Assembly (NCBI RefSeq): GCF_001665575.1
Contig: NZ_LZSU01000022.1
Span: 62,001 to 126,000, forward strand
Direction of reading: 5' to 3'
DNA from: Mycobacterium sp. 852013-51886_SCH5428379
GTDB taxonomy: Bacteria; Actinomycetota; Actinomycetes; Mycobacteriales; Mycobacteriaceae
DNA: 64,000 nt
Part shown: positions 41,784-50,285 of the stretch, piece after piece
How the letters are laid out: every line of letters starts with the position of its first letter
Numbering within the stretch: the stretch's first letter is position 1
Made by a program: the position numbers and the translations under genes
The notes under the pieces: model-generated
Databases searched by the model: none
Told to the model about the DNA's origin: nothing
Seen by the model: only the letters and a program-made list of their open reading frames with translations

Positions 41784-42515
41784 ATGGCCGTATTGCCCGA
41801 GACCGCAGCCGAGACGAGCGGTAAGCCGCCGGTGGCCGACCACGCGACGTGGCGGGCCGCACTGGACGATCTGCGTCGGCGGGAGAAGGCCGCCACCCGC
41901 GAGCTCGACGCGATCGCTGCGCAGCGCCGCCGGCTGCCGATGGTGGAACTGCCCGAGTACACACTCATGGGGGCCGAGGGACCCGTGCGCCTGGCCGACG
42001 TCTTCGCCGGCCGCACCCAGCTCATCACCTACCACCACATGTGGTCACCCGGCGCGGAGTGGCAGTGCGGCGGGTGCACCGGATTCACCAGTCAGTACAC
42101 CCGGCTGGAATTCCTGGCCAACTACGACGCCCGCTTCGTCGTCGTCACCACCGGTGCCATCGACGAGGTTCTGGCTTACCGGGAGAAGGTGGGCAACCGG
42201 ATGCCGTGGTACTCCTCGGCGGACAGCCCCTTCGCCGCCGACGTCGACGCACCGCCCGGCGGCGGTTTCGCCGTCAACGTGTTCTTCCGGGACGGCGACA
42301 CCGTGTACCGCACCTGGCACACCAACGGGCGCGGCACCGAACAGCTGAGCCACACGTTCCCGCTCATCGACCTCCTGCCGTGGGGACGTCAGGAGGACCG
42401 GTTCGACTCACCGCCGGGCTGGCCCGCGGGACCCACGTACGCCGGATGGCTCGACTCCCCGGACATCGCCGCGATGTACGGCCCCGCAGGATCGGCCGCG
42501 GAGGGTGATCGGTGA
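41784..42515 (+). CDS. DUF899 thioredoxin-like protein
   Basis: 243 residues from ATG at 41784 with an excellent AGGAGG site (AACAGGAGGACACGAC). Features: RREKAATRELDAIAAQRRRL, TYHHMWSPGAEWQCGGCTGF and the late VYRTWHTNGRGTEQLSHTF. These are hallmarks of the DUF899 family, a thioredoxin fold with a CxGC-type motif (CGGC). Function is unknown; a redox or peroxide role is inferred. First gene of a coupled three-gene operon with SRPBCC and kinase-like genes. Confidence 0.87.
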   Translation: MAVLPETAAETSGKPPVADHATWRAALDDLRRREKAATRELDAIAAQRRRLPMVELPEYTLMGAEGPVRLADVFAGRTQLITYHHMWSPGAEWQCGGCTGFTSQYTRLEFLANYDARFVVVTTGAIDEVLAYREKVGNRMPWYSSADSPFAADVDAPPGGGFAVNVFFRDGDTVYRTWHTNGRGTEQLSHTFPLIDLLPWGRQEDRFDSPPGWPAGPTYAGWLDSPDIAAMYGPAGSAAEGDR

Positions 42516-43018
42516 ACGCCGGATCCGAGCGCTACGTCGTGACGCGGCGGATCGCCGCACCTACGGCCGACGTCTTCGCCGTCCTCGCCGACCCGGGTCG
42601 CCACCAGGACACCGAACCAGGTGACTGGGTGCGCACCGCCCTCGAGGGCCGGCAGATCACTCAGGTCGGCCAGATCTTCGGGATGAACATGTATCTCGAG
42701 CAGATCGGTGGCCACTACGTCATGCACAATCTCGTGAAGGTGTTCGAACCCGAGCGCACCATCGAGTGGTTGCCCGGCCAACTCGACGAGTCCGGCGCCC
42801 ACGACGCGGCCGGGTGGAGTTGGCGCTACGACCTCGCGCCGGCCGCCGACGGCACCGAGGTGACGTTGACCTACGACTGGAGCGCCACCCCCGACGCCCT
42901 GCGCGCTGAAATCGGTGGACTGCCGCCGTTCCCCGAGGAATACCTCGCCGAATCACTGGCGACGCTCGACCGTGCGGTCACCGGGGAGGGGACAACGAAG
43001 TCTCAGCCACCTGGGTGA
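42512..43018 (+). CDS. SRPBCC/polyketide-cyclase-like protein
   Basis: 168 residues from a GTG overlapping the DUF899 stop. A START/SRPBCC helix-grip fold is indicated by RRIAAPTADVFAVLADPGRH at the N-terminus, VFEPERTIEWLPGQ in the middle, and TEVTLTYDWSATPDALR before the long C-terminal helix. Such domains bind hydrophobic ligands. Its own stop overlaps the next GTG, so all three genes are translationally coupled. Confidence 0.85.
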   Translation: MNAGSERYVVTRRIAAPTADVFAVLADPGRHQDTEPGDWVRTALEGRQITQVGQIFGMNMYLEQIGGHYVMHNLVKVFEPERTIEWLPGQLDESGAHDAAGWSWRYDLAPAADGTEVTLTYDWSATPDALRAEIGGLPPFPEEYLAESLATLDRAVTGEGTTKSQPPG

Positions 43019-43683
43019 CGCCCCTGGGTAGGGTGCTGGCCATGACCCCCGGCGTGGTGACGGCCGATGAGGCACTGGCCGCGATGGTCGACGACCTCCA
43101 CGCTCACCTCCGAGACGCAGCACGGGTGATCGTGGGTATCACCGGTCCGCCCGGAGTCGGCAAGTCCACCGTGGCCCGTCGTCTGGTCGACGCGCTGGGC
43201 GCTTCAGCGAGCTATCTTCCGATGGACGGGTTTCATCTGGCCACAACGCAATTGGAGCGACTCGGACGGCGCGACCGCCGCGGGGCGCCCGACACGTTCG
43301 ATGTCGACGGATATGCCGCCATACTCGTGCGCGTGGCGGCCGGGTACGGCGCGCGCGACGTCTACGTCCCCGACTTCGACCGGGCGGTCGGCGAACCGGT
43401 GGCGGCCGCCCTGGTGGTGCCGTCACAGGCGCAGATCGTGGTCACCGAGGGCAACTACCTGGCGCTGTGGGAGGACGTCCGCGACCGCCTGGACCGGTTC
43501 TACTACCTCGACGCCGACCCGGAACTCCGGCGCTCCAGGCTGATTTCGCGCCATGTGGCGGGCGGTCGCAGCGAGGCTGACGCGCGGCGCTGGGCTGACG
43601 AGGTGGACGGCGCGAACGCCGACCGGATCGCCGCGACCCGGAATCGGTGCGATCGCGTGTTCGACGTCGTCGAGGCGCCATGA
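43015..43683 (+). CDS. uridine kinase-like P-loop kinase
   Basis: 222 residues from a GTG overlapping the preceding TGA; ATG at 43042 is an alternative. Walker A GPPGVGKST is near residue 45, then PMDGFHLATTQLERLGRR, TFDVDGYAAIL, VYVPDFDRAVGEP and the Walker B-like VVTEGNYLAL. The pattern is that of the uridine kinase/FrcK/PanK-like group of small-molecule kinases. Substrate unknown. Last gene of the DUF899 operon. Confidence 0.83.
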   Translation: MTPLGRVLAMTPGVVTADEALAAMVDDLHAHLRDAARVIVGITGPPGVGKSTVARRLVDALGASASYLPMDGFHLATTQLERLGRRDRRGAPDTFDVDGYAAILVRVAAGYGARDVYVPDFDRAVGEPVAAALVVPSQAQIVVTEGNYLALWEDVRDRLDRFYYLDADPELRRSRLISRHVAGGRSEADARRWADEVDGANADRIAATRNRCDRVFDVVEAP

Positions 43684-43701
43684 GTCCAGTGATCAGGGTC
43701 G

Positions 43702-44844
43702 TCAGGGCTTGGTGAGCGCCGCGTATCTGCTGACGTGGTGGTCGGTGGAGCCGAACTCGTACTGCAGCGCGGTGAGGCGCTTGAAGTAGTGGCCGATCGC
43801 CAGCTCCTCGGTCATCCCCATACCGCCGTGCAGCTGCACCGCGTTCTGGCCGACGAACCGCGCAGCCCGCCCGATCGTCGCCTTCGCCGCTGACACCGCC
43901 CTGCTGCGGGTGTCCGGATCGGCCCCGGCGTGCAGCACCGCGAGGTAGGTCGCCGCGACCGACTGTTCGACCTCCATGTGCATGTCGACGAGGCGGTGCT
44001 GCAACGCCTGAAAACTGCCGATCGGCACCCCGAACTGCTGGCGCTGCTTGCAGTACTCCACGGTGTCGGCGAGGACCTTGCGCATCGCGCCGACGGCCTC
44101 CGCGCAGACGGCGGTGGCGCCCTCCTCACGGGCCTGCCCGAGCGACGCCCAGGCCTGTCCCGGTGCGCCGAGCAACGCGTCGCCGGGCAGTCGCAGGCCG
44201 TCGAACGTGATGTCCGCCGCGCGGCGGTCGTCGATCGTGCGGTAGCCGTGGCTCACCATGCCGGCGGCGTTCGTCGACAGGTCCACGAGGAACAGCGAGA
44301 TGCCCTCGGCGGCGTCGCGGTCGCCCGAGGTGCGGGCGGTCACCAGCAGATGGGTGGCCAGCGGCGCGCTGGCGACGACGACCTTCTCGCCGCGCAGCAC
44401 CCACTCGTCCCCGTCTTTCTCGGCGGTGGTCGACACGTCGCACCAGCGGTCGCCTGAGCTCGCCTCCGCGGCCGCCAGCGCCACGATGGCTGAGCCGTCG
44501 ACGATCGCGTCGAGAACCGCCGTCGCCCGCTCACCCCCGGCGCGGTGCAACAGGCCGCCGGCCACGACCACGGTGTCGACGAAGGGTTCGACAACCAGCG
44601 CGTGGCCCAGCGCTTCGGCGATGATCATCGTCTCGACCGAGCCGCCGCCGATACCGCCGGCGTCCTCGGGCAGCGCTGCGCCGAGGATCCCGAGTTCCTC
44701 GGCGAATCCGCGCCAGATATCGGGTTGCCAGCCGGCGCCGGACTTCGCTGCGGCACGGCTTTTTTCGAGGTTGTAACGGGTGGCGAGGAATTTCGTCAGG
44801 CCGCCCCGCAGCAGTTCCTGTTCCTCGGTGAATGAGAAGTCCAT
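43702..44844 (-). CDS. acyl-CoA dehydrogenase, small partner of a pair
   Basis: 380 residues (MDFSFTEEQELLRGGLTKFL). Acyl-CoA dehydrogenase fold with QRQQFGVPIGSFQALQHRLVDMHM and QLHGGMGMTEELAIGHYFKR. The C-terminal catalytic YEGT motif is replaced (ALQYEFGSTDHH), and the central FAD segment is divergent (ALAAAEASSGDRWCD). In mycobacteria such proteins often pair with an adjacent FadE as alpha2beta2 heterotetramers acting on steroid or bulky acyl-CoAs. It starts immediately after the partner gene stop, so they are coupled. Confidence 0.87.
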   Translation of the reverse strand: MDFSFTEEQELLRGGLTKFLATRYNLEKSRAAAKSGAGWQPDIWRGFAEELGILGAALPEDAGGIGGGSVETMIIAEALGHALVVEPFVDTVVVAGGLLHRAGGERATAVLDAIVDGSAIVALAAAEASSGDRWCDVSTTAEKDGDEWVLRGEKVVVASAPLATHLLVTARTSGDRDAAEGISLFLVDLSTNAAGMVSHGYRTIDDRRAADITFDGLRLPGDALLGAPGQAWASLGQAREEGATAVCAEAVGAMRKVLADTVEYCKQRQQFGVPIGSFQALQHRLVDMHMEVEQSVAATYLAVLHAGADPDTRSRAVSAAKATIGRAARFVGQNAVQLHGGMGMTEELAIGHYFKRLTALQYEFGSTDHHVSRYAALTKP

Positions 44845-46086
44845 TTACAGCCCCAATGCCGCTTTGGCCAGAATGTTGCGTTGAATCTCGTTGCTACCGG
44901 CGTAGATCGAGCCGGCGCGGTCGTTGAAATAGCGCAGGGGGGCGACCGCCTGCCACGGTTCCCCACTGACGTAGCCGTCGGTCGGCGGCTCGTACTCCGC
45001 GATCGGGCCGCCCGGGCAGGTGGCATGCGGTTGGTAGACGCGCCCCCGCGGACCTGCCGCGGCCAGAGCCAATTCGGTCAGCTCCTGACTCAGCTCGGTG
45101 CCGACCACCTTGAGCATCGAGGAGGCCGAACCGGGATTCTTGCCGGCGGCGACCGCGGCCAGGACGCGGTACTCGAGGATCTCCAGCACGTCGGTGCGGA
45201 TGCGGGCGTCGGCGAGTCGGTGGGCGAAGGCCGCGTCGTCGATCAACCGGCCACCGGACGGGCCGGGCTGGTCGGCGGCGACGGAGGCGATCTCCTCGGC
45301 CAGCACCTGCAGCGCCGGCGCGGACGAGCCGCCGCCGCGCTCGAATTCGAGCAGGTACTTCGCCACCGTCCACCCGTCGTCGATCGTGCCGATGACGTTG
45401 CTCTTCGGTACCCGCACCTCGTCGAAGAAGACCTGGTTCTGCACCTCCTCGCCCGACGTCATCACCAGCGGGCGCACCTCGATGCCGGGGCTGGTCATCT
45501 CGACCAGCAGGAACGTGATGCCCTGCTGCTTCTTCTCCATCTTCGACGTCCGAACCAGGGCGAACATCCAATTCGCCTCTGCGGCATGGGTGGTCCAGAT
45601 CTTGCTTCCGGTACACACCAGGTGTTCGCCGTCGTCGACGGCGGCCATCGTCAGGGCCGCCAGATCCGAACCGGCCTCCGGTTCGGAGTAGCCCTGGCAG
45701 AAGAAGACCTCACCGGTCAGGATGCGTGGCAGGAAGTAGTCCTTCTGCTCCGGGGTGCCGAACTTGATGATCGCGTGCGCCACCATGCGAATCCCCATGG
45801 GCGACAGCGACGGAGCTCCGGCAAGCGTCGACTCGCGACCGAAGATGTAGTGCTGGGTCAGCGTCCAGTCGCAGCCGCCGTACTCGACGGGCCAGGCGGG
45901 GGCGGCCCAGCCGCGTTCGTGCAGGATGCGCTGCCACTCCATGCTGGCGTCGTGGTCGGCGTACACGCTCGTCATCAAGCGGCCGGCCCGCTGCAGCTCC
46001 GGGGTCAACTTCTCGGCGAGGAACTCGCGCACCTCATCGCGGAACGCCGCGTCGCGATCGGACCAGCCCAATTCCATAGCGTTCAT
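44845..46086 (-). CDS. acyl-CoA dehydrogenase, large partner of a pair
   Basis: 413 residues from ATG at 46086 (or 46077). The FAD/substrate segment CQGYSEPEAGSDLAALTMAA and the WTVAKYLLEFERGGG helix are typical of the larger FadE of heteromeric pairs. The C-terminal motif reads SIYAGSNEIQRNILAKAALG, with Ala in place of the usual catalytic Glu; in such subunits the base is supplied from another position. First gene of the pair; a tetR pair lies upstream on the same strand. Confidence 0.88.
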   Translation of the reverse strand: MNAMELGWSDRDAAFRDEVREFLAEKLTPELQRAGRLMTSVYADHDASMEWQRILHERGWAAPAWPVEYGGCDWTLTQHYIFGRESTLAGAPSLSPMGIRMVAHAIIKFGTPEQKDYFLPRILTGEVFFCQGYSEPEAGSDLAALTMAAVDDGEHLVCTGSKIWTTHAAEANWMFALVRTSKMEKKQQGITFLLVEMTSPGIEVRPLVMTSGEEVQNQVFFDEVRVPKSNVIGTIDDGWTVAKYLLEFERGGGSSAPALQVLAEEIASVAADQPGPSGGRLIDDAAFAHRLADARIRTDVLEILEYRVLAAVAAGKNPGSASSMLKVVGTELSQELTELALAAAGPRGRVYQPHATCPGGPIAEYEPPTDGYVSGEPWQAVAPLRYFNDRAGSIYAGSNEIQRNILAKAALGL

Positions 46087-46184
46087 CCCCGGTCGTCGTG
46101 GTGGTACCGACAGAGTAAACGTAGTTAGTCAGGTCAACGACGGTGGTTCGCGAAATGGACGTTCACTTACATCGGCGGAGGACG

Positions 46185-46832
46185 TCAGCGTGGGACGGTG
46201 CGGTGGGCTTCGCGAGCGACGAACTCGGAGAAGTAGTGCTGCGCGTCCTCGGTGACGACGGCAGGCAGAAGCAGCGCGAACACGGAGGTGACGCGCGCGT
46301 GGAGATCGGCGCCGTCGGTGGTCGCGTCTGAGAGCGCACCGCTGCCGATGATGGCGCTCACCAGAGTGTGGGCGACGGCTTGGACGTCAACATCGGCGCG
46401 CACATCGCCCTCGTCGCGGGCGCGCGCCAGATCGGTGGCGATGGAGTGCAGCCATGCGGTGTAGATCGCCGTCGCCGGCTCGCTGAACCCGGCGAACATC
46501 CTCAGCAGCGCGGTGCCGACCCGGGCGAGGTCGTCGGTACGCAGCTGGTCTACGACCAGGCATGTGCCGTGGATGATGCCTTCCAGCGCAGGGGGATTCG
46601 ACGCCCTGATGGTGTCGAAGATCTGCGCCAGCCGGGTGCCGCCCTCGGCGACGATCGCTGCCGCCAGCGCCTCTTTGCAGTCGAAGTGGTAGTACAGCGC
46701 GCCCTTGGTCATCCCGGCGCGCTCCACGATGTCTCCGAGCGCTGTTGCCGGATAACCCCGCTCGGCGAACAGCTCGACCGCCGCCGCGATGATGCGGCGG
46801 CGGGTGAGTTCCGCGCGGGCCTGCCGGGTCAC
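46185..46832 (-). CDS. TetR regulator, ScbR-like
   Basis: 215 residues from GTG at 46832, overlapping the stop of the upstream tetR. HTH region RIIAAAVELFAERGYPATAL, then IVERAGMTKGALYYHFDCKE. The ALYYHF recognition helix and following helices resemble the ScbR/ArpA gamma-butyrolactone receptor-like branch. Ligand unknown. It lies 98 bases upstream of the paired acyl-CoA dehydrogenases on the same strand and may regulate them. Confidence 0.85.
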   Translation of the reverse strand: MTRQARAELTRRRIIAAAVELFAERGYPATALGDIVERAGMTKGALYYHFDCKEALAAAIVAEGGTRLAQIFDTIRASNPPALEGIIHGTCLVVDQLRTDDLARVGTALLRMFAGFSEPATAIYTAWLHSIATDLARARDEGDVRADVDVQAVAHTLVSAIIGSGALSDATTDGADLHARVTSVFALLLPAVVTEDAQHYFSEFVAREAHRTVPR

Positions 46833-47500
46833 GCCGGCGACGCCTTCCCGGCTTTGGCGATCGCCCGCGCCGCACGGCGCCGCATGAGGGTGGTGAGGTA
46901 GCGGAGCCGCTCGGGGGCGACCAGCCCCGGCAGCGCCAGTGCCCACGCCTCTTCGAGGTCAGTCAGGTAACGATGGGGATCGTCGACGTCGGTGGTCGCC
47001 CGAACTCCCAGGTAGAAAGCGACCAGCAGCCGGGCGGTGGTGGAGGGGTCACGGTCGGCGGGAATGTCGCCGTCGGCCTGTGCGCGGCGCGCCAGTGCTA
47101 TCACCGGCTCGGACCAGGTGTCGACGGTGCGCCGGCCGATCTCCGTGTTGCGGCCGAGCGATTCGAGCAGGTTGAACCCGGCGCGCGCGAGCGGATCGGC
47201 GACGTCGTCGAGTGCGATGTCAAACGTGACGTCGACCAGGGTCTCCATCGCCGACTGCCTGCGCTCGACCACCTGCGCCACCGTGGTCAAGCTCACCTCC
47301 GCCCAGCGTTGGACGATCGCGGTGGCCAGATCGTGCTTGGACCGAAAGTGAAAGTACAACGCGCCCTTGGTCACCGCAGCGTCGGCGAGGATGTCGTCGA
47401 GATTGACCATACCGTAGGACTTCTCGGCGAAATGCGCTGCGGCGGAACGGATGATCAGCCCGCGGGTGGTATCAGACCGTCGATCGACCTGTCCGGTCAC
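46829..47500 (-). CDS. TetR regulator, ScbR-like, tandem copy
   Basis: 223 residues from GTG at 47500 (MTGQVDRRSDTTRG). HTH segment IIRSAAAHFAEKSYGMVNLD, then ILADAAVTKGALYFHFRSKHD, again ScbR-like. It shares architecture with the next gene but is clearly diverged, so this is an old duplication or two related receptors. Translationally coupled (GTGA). The divergent intergenic region upstream contains an imperfect 10-bp inverted repeat at 47540-47565 that could be its operator. Confidence 0.85.
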   Translation of the reverse strand: MTGQVDRRSDTTRGLIIRSAAAHFAEKSYGMVNLDDILADAAVTKGALYFHFRSKHDLATAIVQRWAEVSLTTVAQVVERRQSAMETLVDVTFDIALDDVADPLARAGFNLLESLGRNTEIGRRTVDTWSEPVIALARRAQADGDIPADRDPSTTARLLVAFYLGVRATTDVDDPHRYLTDLEEAWALALPGLVAPERLRYLTTLMRRRAARAIAKAGKASPA

Positions 47501-47539
47501 GTACGGCCCTCGCAGTCTGCATCGGTACGGCGGGCCCGC

Positions 47540-47565
47540 AGGGTGTATGCGAGCGCACATACCCT
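47540..47565. promoter_or_regulatory. imperfect inverted repeat in the tetR divergent region
   Basis: AGGGTGTATG (47540-47549) and CACATACCCT (47556-47565) match inversely at 8 of 10 positions across 6 bases. It lies 40-65 bases upstream of the tandem tetR start, where an autoregulatory operator is expected. Confidence 0.35.
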
Positions 47566-47651
47566 AAGCCATTCACGAAAGTGCTCCGCATCCGAACAGT
47601 ATGTAAAGTGCCACCGGTGATGACTCCCGGTCTGGTGCGAGGTGCCCACCG

Positions 47652-48530
47652 TTGACGTGGGATGACGAAGTGGACGTCATCTGTCTCGGCGGAGTCGCAG
47701 GGACTTTGGCGAGCGCCGTGGTGGCTGTCGACGCCGACGTCGAGGTGTTCGTCGCGACGTCCTCCGCACCCGGCGGTACCTGGCTCGGCAGTGACGTCAC
47801 CGATGCCGAGACGCTCGACTACTTCGCCGCGCTGACCGCGGACCTCGGTCCGGTCGAGCCGCCGTCCGTGGCCGAGGTACCGATGCGGGTGGTGCAGGAG
47901 GCCCCGCGGGACGAGAGCCGCGGCCGCAAGGTGGCGACCTTCTTCGGTAGCCGGCTCAACGCCTGGGCCGCCCAATGCCTGTCCTCTCCGTACGGGTTGC
48001 TGCACACCCGCGTCACCGACTGGGGGACGACGGGAATGCGCACCCTCGAGGACAAACCGGTGCAGGTCAAGATTGTGGGCACGATGTCGCTCGCGTCCGG
48101 CGAAGACGCGCCCTCCCTGATCGGGTGGCTCTGCGACGAGGCGGACGCGCGCGGGATCAACATCCACACCGACACCACCCTGGACCGGCTCGTCTTCGAG
48201 GACGGCGTCGTCATCGGTGCGATGCTCAACACCCCGGACGGTCCGTACGCGCTCGGCGCCCGCCACGGGGTGACCCTCGCGCCCGCGGTCCCGGCGGGGG
48301 ACACCGCCGTCGTGGCCGACGCGGAGGACGTCCAGATCGGTCTGGTGAGTCAGACCGGCAGCCGGTTCGCCCGGGTCGAGGTGCTCATGGCCGCGACGCC
48401 GGCCCCGGTCAGCAACGGCCCGTGCCAGGACGGCCCGCGGGTGACGACGACGCTGCGGGACAGCCGTCGCAACCGCTCACAGAGTCGGCGCGGACGAAAA
48501 GTCGACCGGTATCCGCCCTTCGGCGAGTAG
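47652..48530 (+). CDS. degenerate FAD-binding Rossmann-like protein
   Basis: 292 residues from TTG at 47652. The N-terminus DEVDVICLGGVAGTLASAVV resembles the FAD Rossmann entry of succinate dehydrogenase-like flavoproteins, but the GxGxxG glycines are not intact (GGVAGT), and GGTWLGSD follows. A middle segment (SLIGWLCDEADARGINIHTD, then VVIGAMLNTPDGPYAL) matches the second FAD-contact region. The usual substrate-cap and C-terminal FAD motif are missing. It may be a non-enzymatic derivative. Its last 54 bases overlap the convergent GAF-GGDEF-EAL gene. Confidence 0.65.
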   Translation: MTWDDEVDVICLGGVAGTLASAVVAVDADVEVFVATSSAPGGTWLGSDVTDAETLDYFAALTADLGPVEPPSVAEVPMRVVQEAPRDESRGRKVATFFGSRLNAWAAQCLSSPYGLLHTRVTDWGTTGMRTLEDKPVQVKIVGTMSLASGEDAPSLIGWLCDEADARGINIHTDTTLDRLVFEDGVVIGAMLNTPDGPYALGARHGVTLAPAVPAGDTAVVADAEDVQIGLVSQTGSRFARVEVLMAATPAPVSNGPCQDGPRVTTTLRDSRRNRSQSRRGRKVDRYPPFGE

Positions 48531-50285
48531 CTTCTCCAGCTCGCTGCCGACGATCGGCCGCGAGAAGAGAAACCCCTGGGCGCGGTGGCAGCCGTGCCGC
48601 AGCAGCGCCAGCGCGGCCGCCTCGTTCTCCACACCTTCGGCCACCACCTCCAGATCGAAGGCATTCGCCAGCGCGATGATCGCGCGCACGATGGCCAGGT
48701 CGCGCGTGTTGGCGCCGAGCTCGGAGACGAAACTCTTGTCGATCTTGAGGGTGTCGACCGGCAGGGTCTTGAGCAGCGAGAGGACGCTGTAACCGGTTCC
48801 GAAGTCGTCGATGGCCACGTTCACACCGGCGTCCTTGATCCCGGCGAGCGTGCCCCGGGTGGTCTCGATGTCCTTGACGACGACGCTCTCGGTGATCTCC
48901 AGACACACCGAATCGCGTTCGAGGCCGAACTCGCTCAGCACCGCGGTCACCGACTGCGCGAAGCCTTCGGTGACAAGCTGCACGGGGGAGACGTTGACCC
49001 GCAACATGATGTCGTGCGCCAGTCCCTTGGCGCGCCACTGCGCGAACTCCGCGCAGGCGTTGCGCAGCACCCACCGGCCCAGCTCGCCCGCGAGGTTGAT
49101 CGATTCCGCGACGCCGATGAACGAATCCGGATACAGCAGCCCACGGGTGGGATGCTGCAGACGAACCAGCGCCTCCGCGGCGAGGATCTCACCGGTGCGC
49201 ATGTCGAACTCGGGCAGATAGTGCAGCACCAGCGCTCCGCGCTCGATCACGTCCGCCAGGTGCAGCTCGATGTCGTTGCGCAGTTCGCCCGCCTGAGACA
49301 TCGACTCCGAGAACACCGCGAGCTGGTTGCCGCTCGCGGTCTTCGCGGCCAGCACCGCCTGATCGGCACGGCTCAGCAGATCCGAGGGAGTGTCCTCACC
49401 CGGCTGCGCGACAGCCACGCCGATACTCACTGTCCGGGTGAGCAGTTCACCGTCGACGGACACCGGCTCGGCCAGCACCCGGCGGAGCCGGTAGGCCACC
49501 TCCTCGGCGGCGTCGACGGTCATGGCGGCGTGGGGCACCACCACGAACTCGTCACCGCCGAGCCGCGCGATGAAGTGGTCGCGACCGGCGTCGCGCAGGC
49601 GCTCGGCCAGGATGTGGATGAACCAGTCGCCCGCGGTGTGGCCCAGATAGTCGTTGATCGCCTTGAGCCGGTCGAGGTCGAAGAACAGCAGCGCCACCGG
49701 TCCGGGCTGACCAGCGGCGAGCCGCTCGTCGAGATGGGCCAGCAGCGCACGCCGGTTCCGCAGCCCGGTCAGGTCGTCGCGCTCGGCGAGGTGGCGCAGC
49801 CGGTGCTCGGCGATGACACGGGCCTGGACCTGGGCGAACAGCGAGGCGATCGCCCGCAGCGCGTTCAGTTCGTCCGGCGACCAGTCGCGCTCGCCGGTGA
49901 ACGCCAGCACGCCGGTGGTGACGTCGCCGCTGCGCAGCGGCACCACCAACCAGGTCGCGGACCTGCCCTCGGATTGCGGCACCCCGACGACGGTCGGCCC
50001 GACGAAGGTGGCGAAGTCGGTGAGCACCCGGTCGGCGCCCGGCAGCTCGGCGCCGGTGTCCGGAAGGCCACCCGGCCACCCGGCCACCGGCACCGCGACG
50101 CGACCACTCCCGTCGTCGTGACCGAGAAGGCCGCCGTCGACGCCGAAGTGGTTCACCAGATCGCCGAGCACACGTCGGCTGACCGCCGCCGACGTCGCCG
50201 CGTCCGTGCCCATCAGCCGGGTCGCGACCGCAGTGACGACGAGCTCGATATCGGGGGGCACCTGTCCTCTTCCTGCCGTTCTCAC
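48477..50285 (-). CDS. GAF-GGDEF-EAL c-di-GMP synthase/phosphodiesterase
   Basis: 602 cytosolic residues: GAF-like sensor (about 15-158), GGDEF domain (165-325) with RLGGDEF at 241-247, and EAL domain (335-595) with EAL at 371-373. EAL residues look intact: RVNVSP, LEITES, DDFGTGYSVLSLL, TLKIDKSFV, AEGVENEA, QGFLFSRP. No RxxD I-site precedes GGDEF. The architecture equals that of M. tuberculosis Rv1354c and M. smegmatis DcpA, which both make and degrade c-di-GMP. GTG at 50285 overlaps the moeY-like stop; last gene of a coupled operon. Confidence 0.92.
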   Translation of the reverse strand: MRTAGRGQVPPDIELVVTAVATRLMGTDAATSAAVSRRVLGDLVNHFGVDGGLLGHDDGSGRVAVPVAGWPGGLPDTGAELPGADRVLTDFATFVGPTVVGVPQSEGRSATWLVVPLRSGDVTTGVLAFTGERDWSPDELNALRAIASLFAQVQARVIAEHRLRHLAERDDLTGLRNRRALLAHLDERLAAGQPGPVALLFFDLDRLKAINDYLGHTAGDWFIHILAERLRDAGRDHFIARLGGDEFVVVPHAAMTVDAAEEVAYRLRRVLAEPVSVDGELLTRTVSIGVAVAQPGEDTPSDLLSRADQAVLAAKTASGNQLAVFSESMSQAGELRNDIELHLADVIERGALVLHYLPEFDMRTGEILAAEALVRLQHPTRGLLYPDSFIGVAESINLAGELGRWVLRNACAEFAQWRAKGLAHDIMLRVNVSPVQLVTEGFAQSVTAVLSEFGLERDSVCLEITESVVVKDIETTRGTLAGIKDAGVNVAIDDFGTGYSVLSLLKTLPVDTLKIDKSFVSELGANTRDLAIVRAIIALANAFDLEVVAEGVENEAAALALLRHGCHRAQGFLFSRPIVGSELEKLLAEGRIPVDFSSAPTL

